NCBI RefSeq assembly: GCF_050699935.1
Contig: NZ_JBOHGB010000005.1
Span: forward strand, 66,994 to 130,993
DNA: 64,000 nucleotides
Direction: 5' to 3'
Source of the DNA: Actinophytocola sp050699935
Lineage (GTDB): Bacteria > Actinomycetota > Actinomycetes > Mycobacteriales > Pseudonocardiaceae
Part shown: positions 16,333-24,877 of the stretch, piece after piece
Position numbering within the stretch: the stretch's first letter is position 1
Layout: every line of letters starts with the position of its first letter
Position numbers and translations under genes: made by a program
The notes under the pieces: model-generated
What the model was told of the DNA's origin: nothing
What the model saw: the letters and a program-made list of their open reading frames with translations, nothing else
The model's database searches: none

Positions 16333-16509
16333 ACCCTCCAGGGGGCGGCCGCCGTGAGCCGGGCACCGGCGTGCTCCGCCTACTGTCAGCGACGATTGTC
16401 AGAGAGTCGTCAGGTCGATCGGAGCCGAAACCACCGAGGATTGCGGGGAGCGGATCGACGAGAGAGTAGGGGCGCCGATGTACTGGCCGGAGTCGATGCT
16501 CGTGCTCCC

Positions 16510-16923
16510 GTGTTCGCTGTGACCCTCGGCCTGCGGGAGCCCGCTCGACTGCTCGGCGAAGTACGGTTCACCGGCGTCGATCCGGACTTCCTCACCGGTG
16601 TGCGGCGCTGGCTCGAGGCACCCCTGCGCGGGTGCACGAAGAGCGCCGTACTGGGCGCGGCGGTCGTGGTCGGTGAGTTGACGACGAACGCCTTCCGGCA
16701 CGCTCGGCCACCGTTCGCGGTTCGGCTGATCCTGCCGGAGCGGCGTAACGTCATCCGGCTTGAGGTGCACGACGCAACGGCCCCGCCGGCCATGGATTGG
16801 TCGCCCGGCAGGGGGCTGGACCTCGTCCGCGCGCTGTGCCTGGTTTGGGGAGTCGACCACCGTGACAGTGGGAAGGTCGTGTGGGCGGAGCTGCCGCTGC
16901 TGGTTCGACCCATCGTTGGTTGA
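16510..16923 (+). CDS. anti-sigma-factor-type ATP-binding (HATPase_c) protein
   Basis: About 137 residues of the RsbW/SpoIIAB-like GHKL kinase family common in actinobacteria. The N-box is visible as VVGELTTNAFRHA and the G1-type segment as PGRGLDLVRALCLVWGV. These proteins bind or phosphorylate anti-anti-sigma factors to control alternative sigma factors. The start is uncertain; GTG 16510 gives normal length, but an upstream frame stays open to 16354. Upstream TGTCAG repeats near 16384-16402 could be regulatory. Confidence 0.7.
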   Translation: MFAVTLGLREPARLLGEVRFTGVDPDFLTGVRRWLEAPLRGCTKSAVLGAAVVVGELTTNAFRHARPPFAVRLILPERRNVIRLEVHDATAPPAMDWSPGRGLDLVRALCLVWGVDHRDSGKVVWAELPLLVRPIVG

Positions 16924-17031
16924 CGGCCGACCCACGCGCCGTGCTCCGATCGCCCGATTGACGCGCGTGGATCCGCGGGCAGAGTGTGTGTTGCCCCTTT
17001 CCGCCCACCGGGCCCAGCGTCGGGAGCCGCC

Positions 17032-20000
17032 GTGACGAGGACCAGCCGCCGGGCTCTGGCCGGCATCGCCGCCGTGATCGCCACGGTCGCCCTGACGCCG
17101 CCGTCACCAGCCGGTGCCGACCACACGCCGGCACCGGACGCGGTGTCGGTGCCCGGCACACACAACAGCGAGATGGGTTGCTCCGGCGACTGGCAGCCGG
17201 ACTGTGCCCAGGCCGGGCTCGGCGCCGATCCCGCGGACGGCGTGTGGAAGGGCACCTACCAGCTACCGCCAGGGAGCTACCAGTACAAGGCCGCGGTGAA
17301 CGGTTCCTGGAACGAGAACTACGGCGCCGGCGCGGTGGCCGGCGGCCCGGACATCGGTTACCAGGCCGACGGCGGCCCGGTCTCCTTCTACTACGATCCC
17401 GCCACGCACTGGGTGACCAGCGATGCCGAGGGCCCGATCATCACCGCGCCCGGCAGCTTCCAGAGCGAGCTGGGCTGTCCGGCTGACTGGGCGCCCGACT
17501 GCATGCGCTCCTGGCTGCAGGACCCGGACGCCGACAGCGTCTACACCTACTCGACCACCGCCATCCCGGCCGGGCAGTACGAGGTCAAGGCGGCACACGG
17601 GTTGTCCTGGGCGGAGAACTACGGCGCCGGCGGCGCGCGGGACGGCGCCAACATCGGCTTCACGGTGGCCGAGGACGGCGACCGCACCTCCTTCTCCTAC
17701 GAGGCGGCCACGCACGTGCTGACCGTCTCGGCCGGCAACGCGGCGCCGGACCTGCGTGCTCAGCGGGCGCAGTGGCTGCGGCGCGACGTGATCGCGTTCG
17801 ACCTGCCCGACGACGCCGGCGGCTGGACCTTCCGCCTGCACCACGCTCCCGAGGGCGGGCTGGAGACCACCGGCGATGGTGTCACCGGCGGTGCGTCGCT
17901 GCCGCTCACGCTCGACCCGGCCGGGCTGCCCGAGGAGCTCGCCGAGCGGTACCCGCACCTGGCTTCCTACGAGGCACTGCGGGTGCCCGAGGTGGCCCTC
18001 GGCGGCCTGCTCACCGGGCAGCTCGCGGTCGCCGCCCACGACGCGGACGGCCGACTTGTCGACGCCACCGGCGTGCAGATCCCCGGCGTGCTCGACGACC
18101 TGTACGCGGGTGCCTACGACGAGCGGCTCGGGCCGGTTTGGCAGCACGGCCGGCCGTCGCTGGCGTTGTGGGCGCCCACCGCGAAGCGGGTCGGCCTGCT
18201 GCTCGACCCGCCCGGGCCGGCGGGGGAGCGGCGGGTCGCGATGACCCGCGACGGCGACGGCGTCTGGCACGCGCGCGGGGACCGACGCTGGCGCGATGCC
18301 CGCTATGCGTTCGAGGTCGGCGTGTACGTGCCCGCGCTCGACGAGGTCGCCACCTTCATGGTGACCGACCCGTACTCGCTCGGGCTGACCACCAACTCCA
18401 CGCGGTCGGTACTGGTCGACCTGGACGACGCCGCGCTGAAACCGCGGGCCTGGGACCGGCTGCGCAAGCCCGACCTGGCCCAGCCGGAGGACTCCACGAT
18501 CTACGAGCTGCACACGCGCGACTTCTCGGTCTCCGACCCCACGGTTCCGGCCGCGCACCGGGGCACCTACCTCGCGTTCACGCACCTGCGCAGCAACGGC
18601 ATGCGACACCTGCGCGAACTCGGCGGCGCCGGGCTCAACACGGTGCACCTGTTGCCCACCAACGACATCGCCACCATCGAGGAGCGTCGCTCCGCGCAGC
18701 AGACCCCGGCGTGCGACCTCGACTCGTTCGGCCCGGCCGCGGCGGACCAGCAGGCCTGCCTCGAGCCGATCCGTGACACCGACGGCTTCAACTGGGGCTA
18801 CGACCCGCTGCACTACACCACGCCCGAGGGCTCCTACACCACGAACCCGGACGGCACGACCCGCACCCGCGAGTTCCGGGAGATGGTAGGCGCGCTCAAC
18901 GGTTCCGGGCTGCGCGTCGTCATGGACGTGGTCTACAACCACACGCCGGCGTCCGGCCAGGACCAACACTCCATCTTGGACCGGATCGTGCCGGGCTACT
19001 ACCACCGGCTGTCGGCCACCGGGGCGGTGGAGACCTCCACCTGCTGCTCCAACACCGCCTCCGAGCACCGCATGATGGGCAAGCTGATGGTCGACTCCGT
19101 GGTCACCTGGGCGCGCGAGTACAAAGTGGACGGCTTCCGGTTCGACCTGATGGGCCACCACTCCAGGGCGAACATGCTCGCCGTGCGGGCCGCGCTGGAC
19201 TCGCTGACCATGCGCGAGGACGGTGTGGACGGCCGGAAGATCTACCTGTACGGGGAGGGCTGGAACTTCGGCGAGGTGGCCGACGACGCGCGGTTCGTCC
19301 AGGCCACCCAGCTGAACATGGCGAACACCGGGATCGGCACGTTCTCCGACCGGCTGCGGGACGCGGTGCGTGGCGGCGGCCCGTTCGACGAGGACCCGAG
19401 GATCCAGGGCTACGCGACCGGCCTGTTCACCGACCCGAACGGCGCCGCGGTGAACGGGACACCGGCCGAGCAACGCGCGCGGTTGCTGCTGTACCAGGAC
19501 CAGATCAAGGTCGGGTTGGCCGGCAACCTGCGTGACTACCGGTTCGTCAACCGTGACGGCGAGCTGGTATCCGGCTCGCAGATCGACTACAACGGCCAGC
19601 CGGCGGGCTACGCCGGTGACCCGAGCGAGACGATCACGTACGTCGACGCGCACGACAACGAGACGTTGTTCGACGTCGTGCAGTACAAGCTGCCGCACGC
19701 CACGTCGATGTCCGACCGGGTGCGGATGAACACCGTCGCGCTGGCGACCACGGCGCTGGCGCAGGGTCCGGCGTTCTGGCACGCGGGAACGGACCTGCTC
19801 CGGTCGAAGTCGTTGGACCGCAACAGTTACAACTCCGGCGACTGGTTCAACCGGATCGACTGGACCTACCGGGACTCGACCTGGGGCTCGGGCCTGCCGC
19901 CACGCGGGGACAACGAGTCCAAATGGGACTACATGCGCCCGCTGCTGTCCGATCCCGCGCTGGAGCCGCACGAGCCGGACATCCGTGCCGCGCACCGGCA

Positions 20001-20367
20001 GGCGCTGGACCTGCTGCGGATCAGGTTCTCCTCGCCGCTGTTCCGGCTCGGGTCGGCTGAGGCGGTGCAGCGCCGAATGAGCTTCCCGACCGGTGGCCCG
20101 GACCAGACGCCCGGCGTGGTCGTCATGCACCTCGACGACCGGGCCGGCCCGGACCTGGATCCGCGGTGGGAGGGTGTCGTGGTCGTGTTCAACGCCTCGG
20201 ACGAGGCCATCACCGAGCCGGTGCCCGAGCTCGCTGGGGCGACCTATCGCCTGCATCCGGTACAGGCCGGGGGAGCGGACCCGGTGGTGCGCGCATCCGC
20301 CTACGACAGGGGCACCGGCACGTTCTCCGTGCCACCCCGCAGCGTCGCGGTGTTCGTCACCCACTGA
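17032..20367 (+). CDS. pulA: secreted pullulanase-type alpha-1,6-glucosidase
   Basis: 1111 residues. The signal peptide ends near residue 30. Two tandem X25-type starch-binding/pullulanase modules follow (each with a GCxxDWxPDC start and ENYGAG core), then the pullulanase N-terminal domains and a GH13 barrel. The four GH13 regions are intact: VVMDVVYNHT (about 628), FRFDLMGHH with nucleophile Asp705, LYGEGWNFGE with acid/base Glu742, and VDAHDNETLFD with His874-Asp875-Asn876. It hydrolyses alpha-1,6 branch points in pullulan, starch or glycogen outside the cell. GTG 17032 has CGGGAG upstream. It is a single-gene unit ending in a hairpin. Confidence 0.93.
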   Translation: MTRTSRRALAGIAAVIATVALTPPSPAGADHTPAPDAVSVPGTHNSEMGCSGDWQPDCAQAGLGADPADGVWKGTYQLPPGSYQYKAAVNGSWNENYGAGAVAGGPDIGYQADGGPVSFYYDPATHWVTSDAEGPIITAPGSFQSELGCPADWAPDCMRSWLQDPDADSVYTYSTTAIPAGQYEVKAAHGLSWAENYGAGGARDGANIGFTVAEDGDRTSFSYEAATHVLTVSAGNAAPDLRAQRAQWLRRDVIAFDLPDDAGGWTFRLHHAPEGGLETTGDGVTGGASLPLTLDPAGLPEELAERYPHLASYEALRVPEVALGGLLTGQLAVAAHDADGRLVDATGVQIPGVLDDLYAGAYDERLGPVWQHGRPSLALWAPTAKRVGLLLDPPGPAGERRVAMTRDGDGVWHARGDRRWRDARYAFEVGVYVPALDEVATFMVTDPYSLGLTTNSTRSVLVDLDDAALKPRAWDRLRKPDLAQPEDSTIYELHTRDFSVSDPTVPAAHRGTYLAFTHLRSNGMRHLRELGGAGLNTVHLLPTNDIATIEERRSAQQTPACDLDSFGPAAADQQACLEPIRDTDGFNWGYDPLHYTTPEGSYTTNPDGTTRTREFREMVGALNGSGLRVVMDVVYNHTPASGQDQHSILDRIVPGYYHRLSATGAVETSTCCSNTASEHRMMGKLMVDSVVTWAREYKVDGFRFDLMGHHSRANMLAVRAALDSLTMREDGVDGRKIYLYGEGWNFGEVADDARFVQATQLNMANTGIGTFSDRLRDAVRGGGPFDEDPRIQGYATGLFTDPNGAAVNGTPAEQRARLLLYQDQIKVGLAGNLRDYRFVNRDGELVSGSQIDYNGQPAGYAGDPSETITYVDAHDNETLFDVVQYKLPHATSMSDRVRMNTVALATTALAQGPAFWHAGTDLLRSKSLDRNSYNSGDWFNRIDWTYRDSTWGSGLPPRGDNESKWDYMRPLLSDPALEPHEPDIRAAHRQALDLLRIRFSSPLFRLGSAEAVQRRMSFPTGGPDQTPGVVVMHLDDRAGPDLDPRWEGVVVVFNASDEAITEPVPELAGATYRLHPVQAGGADPVVRASAYDRGTGTFSVPPRSVAVFVTH

Positions 20368-20377
20368 GCTGGTACAA

Positions 20378-20409
20378 CCTGAAGTAGGTCGCCTACGAGA
20401 TGCTTCAGG
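20378..20409. terminator. bidirectional terminator between pullulanase and binding-protein genes
   Basis: CCTGAAG (20378-20384) pairs with CTTCAGG (20403-20409), enclosing a smaller hairpin GTAGG-tcg-CCTAC. The right arm contains the stop of the convergent solute-binding protein gene. A nested stem between two stop codons fits a two-way terminator. Confidence 0.6.
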
Positions 20410-21514
20410 CCTGGTAGTCGAAGATCTCCAACCACTCGGCCTGGTACGTCTTCCGCTCGGTGACGTACTCGGGGAAGGTCTCCGGGTAGACCAGCTTGGC
20501 CTCCGCGCGGGTGGGCAGCGCCTCCCCGTTGGCCTCCGGTGGCGCCACGTCGTCGCGGACGGAGTAGTCGCCGCCCTCTTCGACCGTGGCGGTCTGCCCG
20601 GCCTTGGACGCCATCCAGTTGAGAAGGACCTTCGCGGCGTTCGGGTGCGCGGCCTCGGCGGCCAGGCCGGTCCAGGTGCTGTACGCCGCGGCGCCGTCGG
20701 TCGGGAAGTTCATCGCGATCGGCGCGCCCTGGTTGATCGCCTCGAGTGCCGCACCGGTGACCGCGTTGCCGACCGGGGACTCGCCACGCACCACGGACTC
20801 CAGCGTGGTGCTCGAGCTGGCGGTCAGCACGGGATTCTGCGCGGCCAGCTCGCGCCAGTACTCGACGCCCTTGTCCTTGCGCAGCATGAGATCACGTGCC
20901 CAGGTGCTGCCGCCGGTGCCGATGTAGGGCATGTTGAACTTCCCGGTCCACCGGGGGTCCAGCACGTCGTCCCAGGACTTCGGTGAATCGGCCGTGGAGA
21001 CCAGCTCGGTGTTGTAGATGATCACGTGGACCCCGTCCTGGGCCGGCCAGAACGTGCACTCGGCGTCGATGCTCTGCTGCGGCAGCTTGTCCTTGTCAGG
21101 TGGGCAGTACGGCGCGAACACCCCGGCGTCCTTCTCCGCGATCGCCAGCGAGTAGTCGGACTGCTGGACCACGTCCGCGCCGAGTTGGCCGGCTGCCTGC
21201 TCGCTGAGGACGCGCTGGGACAGCGCGCCGCCCGCCAGCCGGACCAGCTCGTAGGCGAGGCCGGAGTCCTCCTGGAAGGCGTCCAGCACCGCGCGGGCCC
21301 GCTGCTCCGTCACGGACGTGTAGACCACCACGGTCCCCTCCGCCATGGCCGCGTCGACCAGCGCGGCGTCGGCGATCGTCTCGCCGTCGATCACGAGTCC
21401 CTCGCCCTCGGCGGGCCCGCCGCCGGCTCCCCCCGAGCCGCCGCACGCCGTCATGGTGGCGGCGATGATCGTGGCCAGTGCGCCCATCCGGAGCGCCGCT
21501 CGGTGTCTGTTCAC
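20405..21514 (-). CDS. solute-binding lipoprotein of Fbp/Pot-type ABC importer (locus A)
   Basis: 369 residues. The signal peptide ends in MTACGG (lipobox Cys), and the mature part has the family opening GTVVVYTSVTEQRARAVLDAF followed by QLGADVVQQSDYS and VHVIIYNTELV. This is the iron(III)/phosphonate/thiamine type periplasmic-binding class, so the ligand may be an iron chelate or a small organic anion. GTG 21514 has GGAGAA upstream. Unusually it is the last gene of its operon, after ATPase and permease, separated from the permease by a 169-bp palindrome. The catabolic genes across the divergent promoter favour an organic substrate over iron. Confidence 0.87.
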   Translation of the reverse strand: MNRHRAALRMGALATIIAATMTACGGSGGAGGGPAEGEGLVIDGETIADAALVDAAMAEGTVVVYTSVTEQRARAVLDAFQEDSGLAYELVRLAGGALSQRVLSEQAAGQLGADVVQQSDYSLAIAEKDAGVFAPYCPPDKDKLPQQSIDAECTFWPAQDGVHVIIYNTELVSTADSPKSWDDVLDPRWTGKFNMPYIGTGGSTWARDLMLRKDKGVEYWRELAAQNPVLTASSSTTLESVVRGESPVGNAVTGAALEAINQGAPIAMNFPTDGAAAYSTWTGLAAEAAHPNAAKVLLNWMASKAGQTATVEEGGDYSVRDDVAPPEANGEALPTRAEAKLVYPETFPEYVTERKTYQAEWLEIFDYQA

Positions 21515-21537
21515 GCTGTTCTCCAATCGATGTAGGG

Positions 21538-21706
21538 CTAGTGCGGTGGCCGGAACCGTTCGCCGGGTTTCTCGACGGCCCAGCTTCCCGCTGGCGGCGT
21601 TGCCGATCCGGCCGAGCACGTCCAGTACGAGGCCGAATCGGCGCCTTGCCAGCGGAAATCCTGGATCCGCCGATAAACCCACCAACGTTCCCGGCCACCG
21701 CACTAG
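21538..21706. repeat. 169-bp long imperfect palindrome, MITE-like element
   Basis: The left end CTAGTGCGGTGGCCGG (21538-21553) is a perfect inverted copy of the right end (21691-21706). The inversion continues with gaps along arms of about 80 bases: GGGTTT, CGG, CCAG, TTCCGCTGGC-type blocks and GCCGAT-n-CGGCC all recur inverted around a centre near 21622. Both ends carry CTAG. It fills the gap between permease and binding protein, and the permease stop TAG lies inside its right end. It encodes no protein. I interpret it as a non-autonomous transposable element or a long RNA hairpin. Confidence 0.75.
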
Positions 21707-23409
21707 TCGCTCCGGTCGGCGTTCATCCAGCGGCGGGCGATCAGCACGACGACCAGCAGCAGCGCGCTGTAGATCAGGCTGGCGGCCGCCGCTCGGCCGG
21801 AATTGCCTTCCAGCAGGTCGAATACGTAGATCGACAACACCCGGGTACGCCCGGTGAACAGGAACAGCGCCGCGCTGAGCTCGCGCATGGACAGGATGAG
21901 CAGCAGCAGCGCGGTGCCGATCAGACCGCTGCGCAGCAGTGGCATGACGATCTCCCGGACGCTGCGCAGCCGTGACGCCCCGGCCACGATGGCGCTGTCC
22001 TCCAGATCGCGGTGCACCTGCAGGATGGACGAGCTGATGCTGCGGAAGCCCTGTGGCATGAACTGCGTGGTGAAGGCGAGCGCCAGGATGGCCAACGTGC
22101 CGTACAGCGGCAGTGGCAGCGCGTACCAGGTCCAGAGGAATCCCATGCCGAGCACGAGGGCGGGGATCGCCAGCGGAGCCATGGCCACGTACTCGACCAT
22201 CCGCCGCCCGCGTGCCCGGGTCCGGTAGACCACATAGGACATGACCAGGATGAACAGCCCGCCGCCGAGCGCGGTCGCCAGGCCGATGACGAGGCTGTTC
22301 TGCAGGCTGCGCTGGAACTCCGTGGACTCCCACACCTCCTGGAAGTTCGCCAGGCTGAACGCGCTCGCGTCGAACAGGCCGGCGAACCCGTCGATGTAGG
22401 CGTTGCGCCGCAAGGCGATCTGGAACAGCGCCGCGAACGGCAGCACGACCGAGATCACGAAGTAGAGGGCGGCCAGCCCGAACGCGGGCCAGCGCCACCG
22501 GCCGAGCGCGATCGGCCGCGGCCGGAATCCCTTGCCGGTCACCGTGGTGAACGACCGGCGGGTCACGAACCGCCGCTGGAGCAACACCACGGTGGCGACC
22601 ACCACCATGAGCAGGAACCCCATCGCGGCGGCCTGGTTCGCCTCGGCCGGTGCGAGGTTCATCAGCCGGTACAGTGTGGACGGCAGGGTGGTGATGCCGG
22701 CCGGTGAGCCGAGCACCTGTGGCACCGCGAAGTTCTCCACGATCAGCACAAACGTCAGCACCGCCGAGCCGAACACGGCGGGGGCGAGCAACGGGAACGT
22801 GATGGCCGTGGTGGCTCGCCGGGTGCTGGCGCCGTGCACCCTGGCCGCGTCCTCCACATCCGGGTTGACCAGCACCAGCGCGCTGTAGACGAAGAGGAAC
22901 GTGTAGGGCGCGTAGTACGTACCGAAGACCAGGATCATGCCCGGCAGCGAGTAGATGTCGAACCGCCAGGACATGCCCGTCGCCTCGACCACGTAGTTGA
23001 GCAGCCCGGCGTTGGGCGAAGCCAGCAGGGACCAGGCGAACGAGCCGACGAGCGCCGACATGAACATCGAGGTGATCCCGGCGAGCTGAACCAGGGCCTT
23101 GCCGGGAACGTCGGTGCGGGCGGCGAGCCAGGCCAGCCCACCGCCGAACACCATCGCCAGGGCGGTCCCGCCCAGGCCGAGGACGAGCGAGTGCATCGTC
23201 GCGGTCAGGCTGCCGGAGCTGAGGATCGCCGCGTAGTTCTCCAGGGTGAGCGGCTGTAGCCCGACTCCGGGCAGGGGCGGTTGGTCCACAAGGGACGCGT
23301 AGAACAGCATGCCGACTGGCATGAGCACCAGGAAGAACAGCGGCACCAGCAGGAGCCCGGTCGGCAACGACCGGACGGTCGTGGTGCGCGCCCGGGTCCG
23401 GATGGACAC
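21703..23409 (-). CDS. ABC transporter permease, fused two-domain Fbp type (locus A)
   Basis: 568 residues with about twelve membrane helices in two tandem permease halves, each with an EAA-type loop (DAARVHGASTRRATTAITFPLLAP in the first; DSAIVAGASRLRSVREIVMPLL in the second). Fused permeases of this kind belong to FbpB/ThiP/phosphonate-type importers. GTG 23409 is preferred to GTG 23427 because GGAGG lies eight bases before it. It follows the ATPase by about 22 bases. The stop codon falls in the terminal repeat of the downstream palindrome. Confidence 0.87.
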   Translation of the reverse strand: MSIRTRARTTTVRSLPTGLLLVPLFFLVLMPVGMLFYASLVDQPPLPGVGLQPLTLENYAAILSSGSLTATMHSLVLGLGGTALAMVFGGGLAWLAARTDVPGKALVQLAGITSMFMSALVGSFAWSLLASPNAGLLNYVVEATGMSWRFDIYSLPGMILVFGTYYAPYTFLFVYSALVLVNPDVEDAARVHGASTRRATTAITFPLLAPAVFGSAVLTFVLIVENFAVPQVLGSPAGITTLPSTLYRLMNLAPAEANQAAAMGFLLMVVVATVVLLQRRFVTRRSFTTVTGKGFRPRPIALGRWRWPAFGLAALYFVISVVLPFAALFQIALRRNAYIDGFAGLFDASAFSLANFQEVWESTEFQRSLQNSLVIGLATALGGGLFILVMSYVVYRTRARGRRMVEYVAMAPLAIPALVLGMGFLWTWYALPLPLYGTLAILALAFTTQFMPQGFRSISSSILQVHRDLEDSAIVAGASRLRSVREIVMPLLRSGLIGTALLLLILSMRELSAALFLFTGRTRVLSIYVFDLLEGNSGRAAAASLIYSALLLVVVLIARRWMNADRSD

Positions 23410-23431
23410 CCGCCGACCTCCGTTCACCGGG

Positions 23432-24625
23432 TCACGAGCCGAGGACCGTGACGTCGGCCGGGCTGATCGACACCGTCACCATGGCGCCTGTCGGCCGGAT
23501 CGCCTGTGTGCGGTGGCTGACCACCTCCAGCACGGGACCGGCCAGCAGCCGCACCCGATAACGGATGTGCGTGCCCAGATAGCTCGCCACGGCGACTTCG
23601 CCGGCCCACGTGTTGGCGGCGGGGGAGGTCGGGTGCCCGTCGGCGACCATGACCGCCTCCGGTCGCAGCCCGACCGACACCTCGGCGCCGGTATGCCAGC
23701 CGGAGGCCACCGAGCCGACGGTCAGGTCTTCGTCCAGCAGCCGGACCGTCGCGCCGTCCTCCGTGGACTCCAGCACGCGGGCGGGCCAGATGTTCGTGTA
23801 CCCCATGAAGTCCGCGACGAAGGCGGACGCCGGGCGCTCGTAGAGCCCCTGCGGGACGTCCAGCTGCGCGATCCGGCCGGCGCTCATCACCGCGATGCGG
23901 TCGGCGAGCGCCAGTGCCTCGGTTTGGTCGTGCGTGACGTAGATGCTGGTCACCCGCAGGCTCTGCTGGATCTCCTTGAGCTCGAAGCGCAACCGCTCGC
24001 GCAGCTTGGCGTCCAGATTGGACAGTGGCTCGTCGAGTAGCAGCACGCGTGGCCGCATGACCAGGCTGCGGGCGAGCGCGACCCGCTGCATCTGCCCACC
24101 GCTCAGGTCGCTCGCCCCGCGCGAGGCGAAGCCCTCCAGCCCGACCAGGGCGAGCATCTCCTCGACCCGGCCGGCGATCTCGGCTCGCGGCACGCTCTTC
24201 ATCCGCAACGGGAACGCGACGTTCTGGAACACCGTCTTGTGTGGCCAGATCGCATAGGACTGGAACACCATGCCGACATCGCGCTTGTTGGGAGCCACTG
24301 CGTGACCGGTGGCCGAGTCGAAGGCCCGGCTGCCACCGATCTCGATCGTGCCCTCGACCGGGGTCTCCAGGCCGGCCACGCACCGCATGGTGGTGGTCTT
24401 GCCGCAGCCGGATGGGCCGAGCAGGACGAGCATCTCGCCGTCGGCGATCTCCAGGTCGAGCCCGTCGACGGCGCGGGTCTCGCCGTAGCTCATCACCAGG
24501 TCGCGGATCCGGATGGCGGGGCCGGCGTTCCTGGTGGGTTCGGTCGAGCCGGGCCGGGATCCGTCGACGAGCGCCGGGCTCTCCGCGTGGCCGGTCACCG
24601 GAGGCGCCCATCGGCGTTCTGGCAC
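23432..24625 (-). CDS. ABC transporter ATP-binding protein, PotA/FbpC type (locus A)
   Basis: 397 residues. Walker A GPSGCGKTTT, Q-loop MVFQSYAIWPH, signature LSGGQMQR, Walker B LLLDEP, switch VTHDQ, then a TOBE-type C-terminal domain. The N-terminus has a roughly 38-residue extension before the ATPase fold, so the true start may be internal. It is first in the operon with the permease and binding protein and lies 34 bases downstream of the 19-bp operator-like repeat at 24659. Confidence 0.9.
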   Translation of the reverse strand: MPERRWAPPVTGHAESPALVDGSRPGSTEPTRNAGPAIRIRDLVMSYGETRAVDGLDLEIADGEMLVLLGPSGCGKTTTMRCVAGLETPVEGTIEIGGSRAFDSATGHAVAPNKRDVGMVFQSYAIWPHKTVFQNVAFPLRMKSVPRAEIAGRVEEMLALVGLEGFASRGASDLSGGQMQRVALARSLVMRPRVLLLDEPLSNLDAKLRERLRFELKEIQQSLRVTSIYVTHDQTEALALADRIAVMSAGRIAQLDVPQGLYERPASAFVADFMGYTNIWPARVLESTEDGATVRLLDEDLTVGSVASGWHTGAEVSVGLRPEAVMVADGHPTSPAANTWAGEVAVASYLGTHIRYRVRLLAGPVLEVVSHRTQAIRPTGAMVTVSISPADVTVLGS

Positions 24626-24658
24626 ATGACCATGGTCAATCTCCCGGCACCGTTACCG

Positions 24659-24677
24659 CGTTTCAGTGGACGAAACG
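24659..24677. promoter_or_regulatory. 19-bp operator-like inverted repeat upstream of locus A transporter
   Basis: CGTTTCAGTGGACGAAACG is an inverted repeat that matches CGTTTCACTACATGAAACG at 36350 in both arms and spacing. Each lies just upstream of the first gene of a minus-strand transporter operon. Two IclR-family regulators are encoded in the window; one of them is the likely ligand of this site. Confidence 0.6.
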
Positions 24678-24797
24678 TCTATCCCATCTGGCGAATTACA
24701 CGCCCGGTCGTCGCTGTCTGTCAAGACATCGTGGCGCGAGCGGTCCGGTTATGCCTCGGCCCTGCTTGACAGGCTGAGGGATGGAAACATAGTGTCG

Positions 24798-24823
24798 CTG
24801 TGTGATTCACACGTATCACACAG
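24798..24823. promoter_or_regulatory. 26-bp operator-like palindrome upstream of the CoA-transferase gene
   Basis: Arms CTGTGTGAT and ATCACACAG are a perfect inverted pair separated by TCACACGT. A second, overlapping palindrome GTGTGA-t-TCACAC lies inside. It is about 55 bases upstream of the ATG at 24878, suited to control the locus A catabolic operon. The 10-base gap between TGTGA and TCACA does not fit a CRP site (6 bases). Confidence 0.55.
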
Positions 24824-24877
24824 TGGTACGGATCGCTCAATGGTCCCGATCTGGAACCCGAGCAAGATGGAGATGCG

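Noticed and set aside
20405..22498. A continuous minus-strand frame joining the binding protein to upstream sequence as a fusion protein
   Set aside because: The upstream part is the shifted frame of the permease and the palindrome; the lipoprotein signal and ribosome-binding site place the start at 21514.
24798..24823. CRP-type site TGTGA/TCACA
   Set aside because: The half-sites are separated by 10 bases instead of 6; the longer 9-bp arms point to another regulator.
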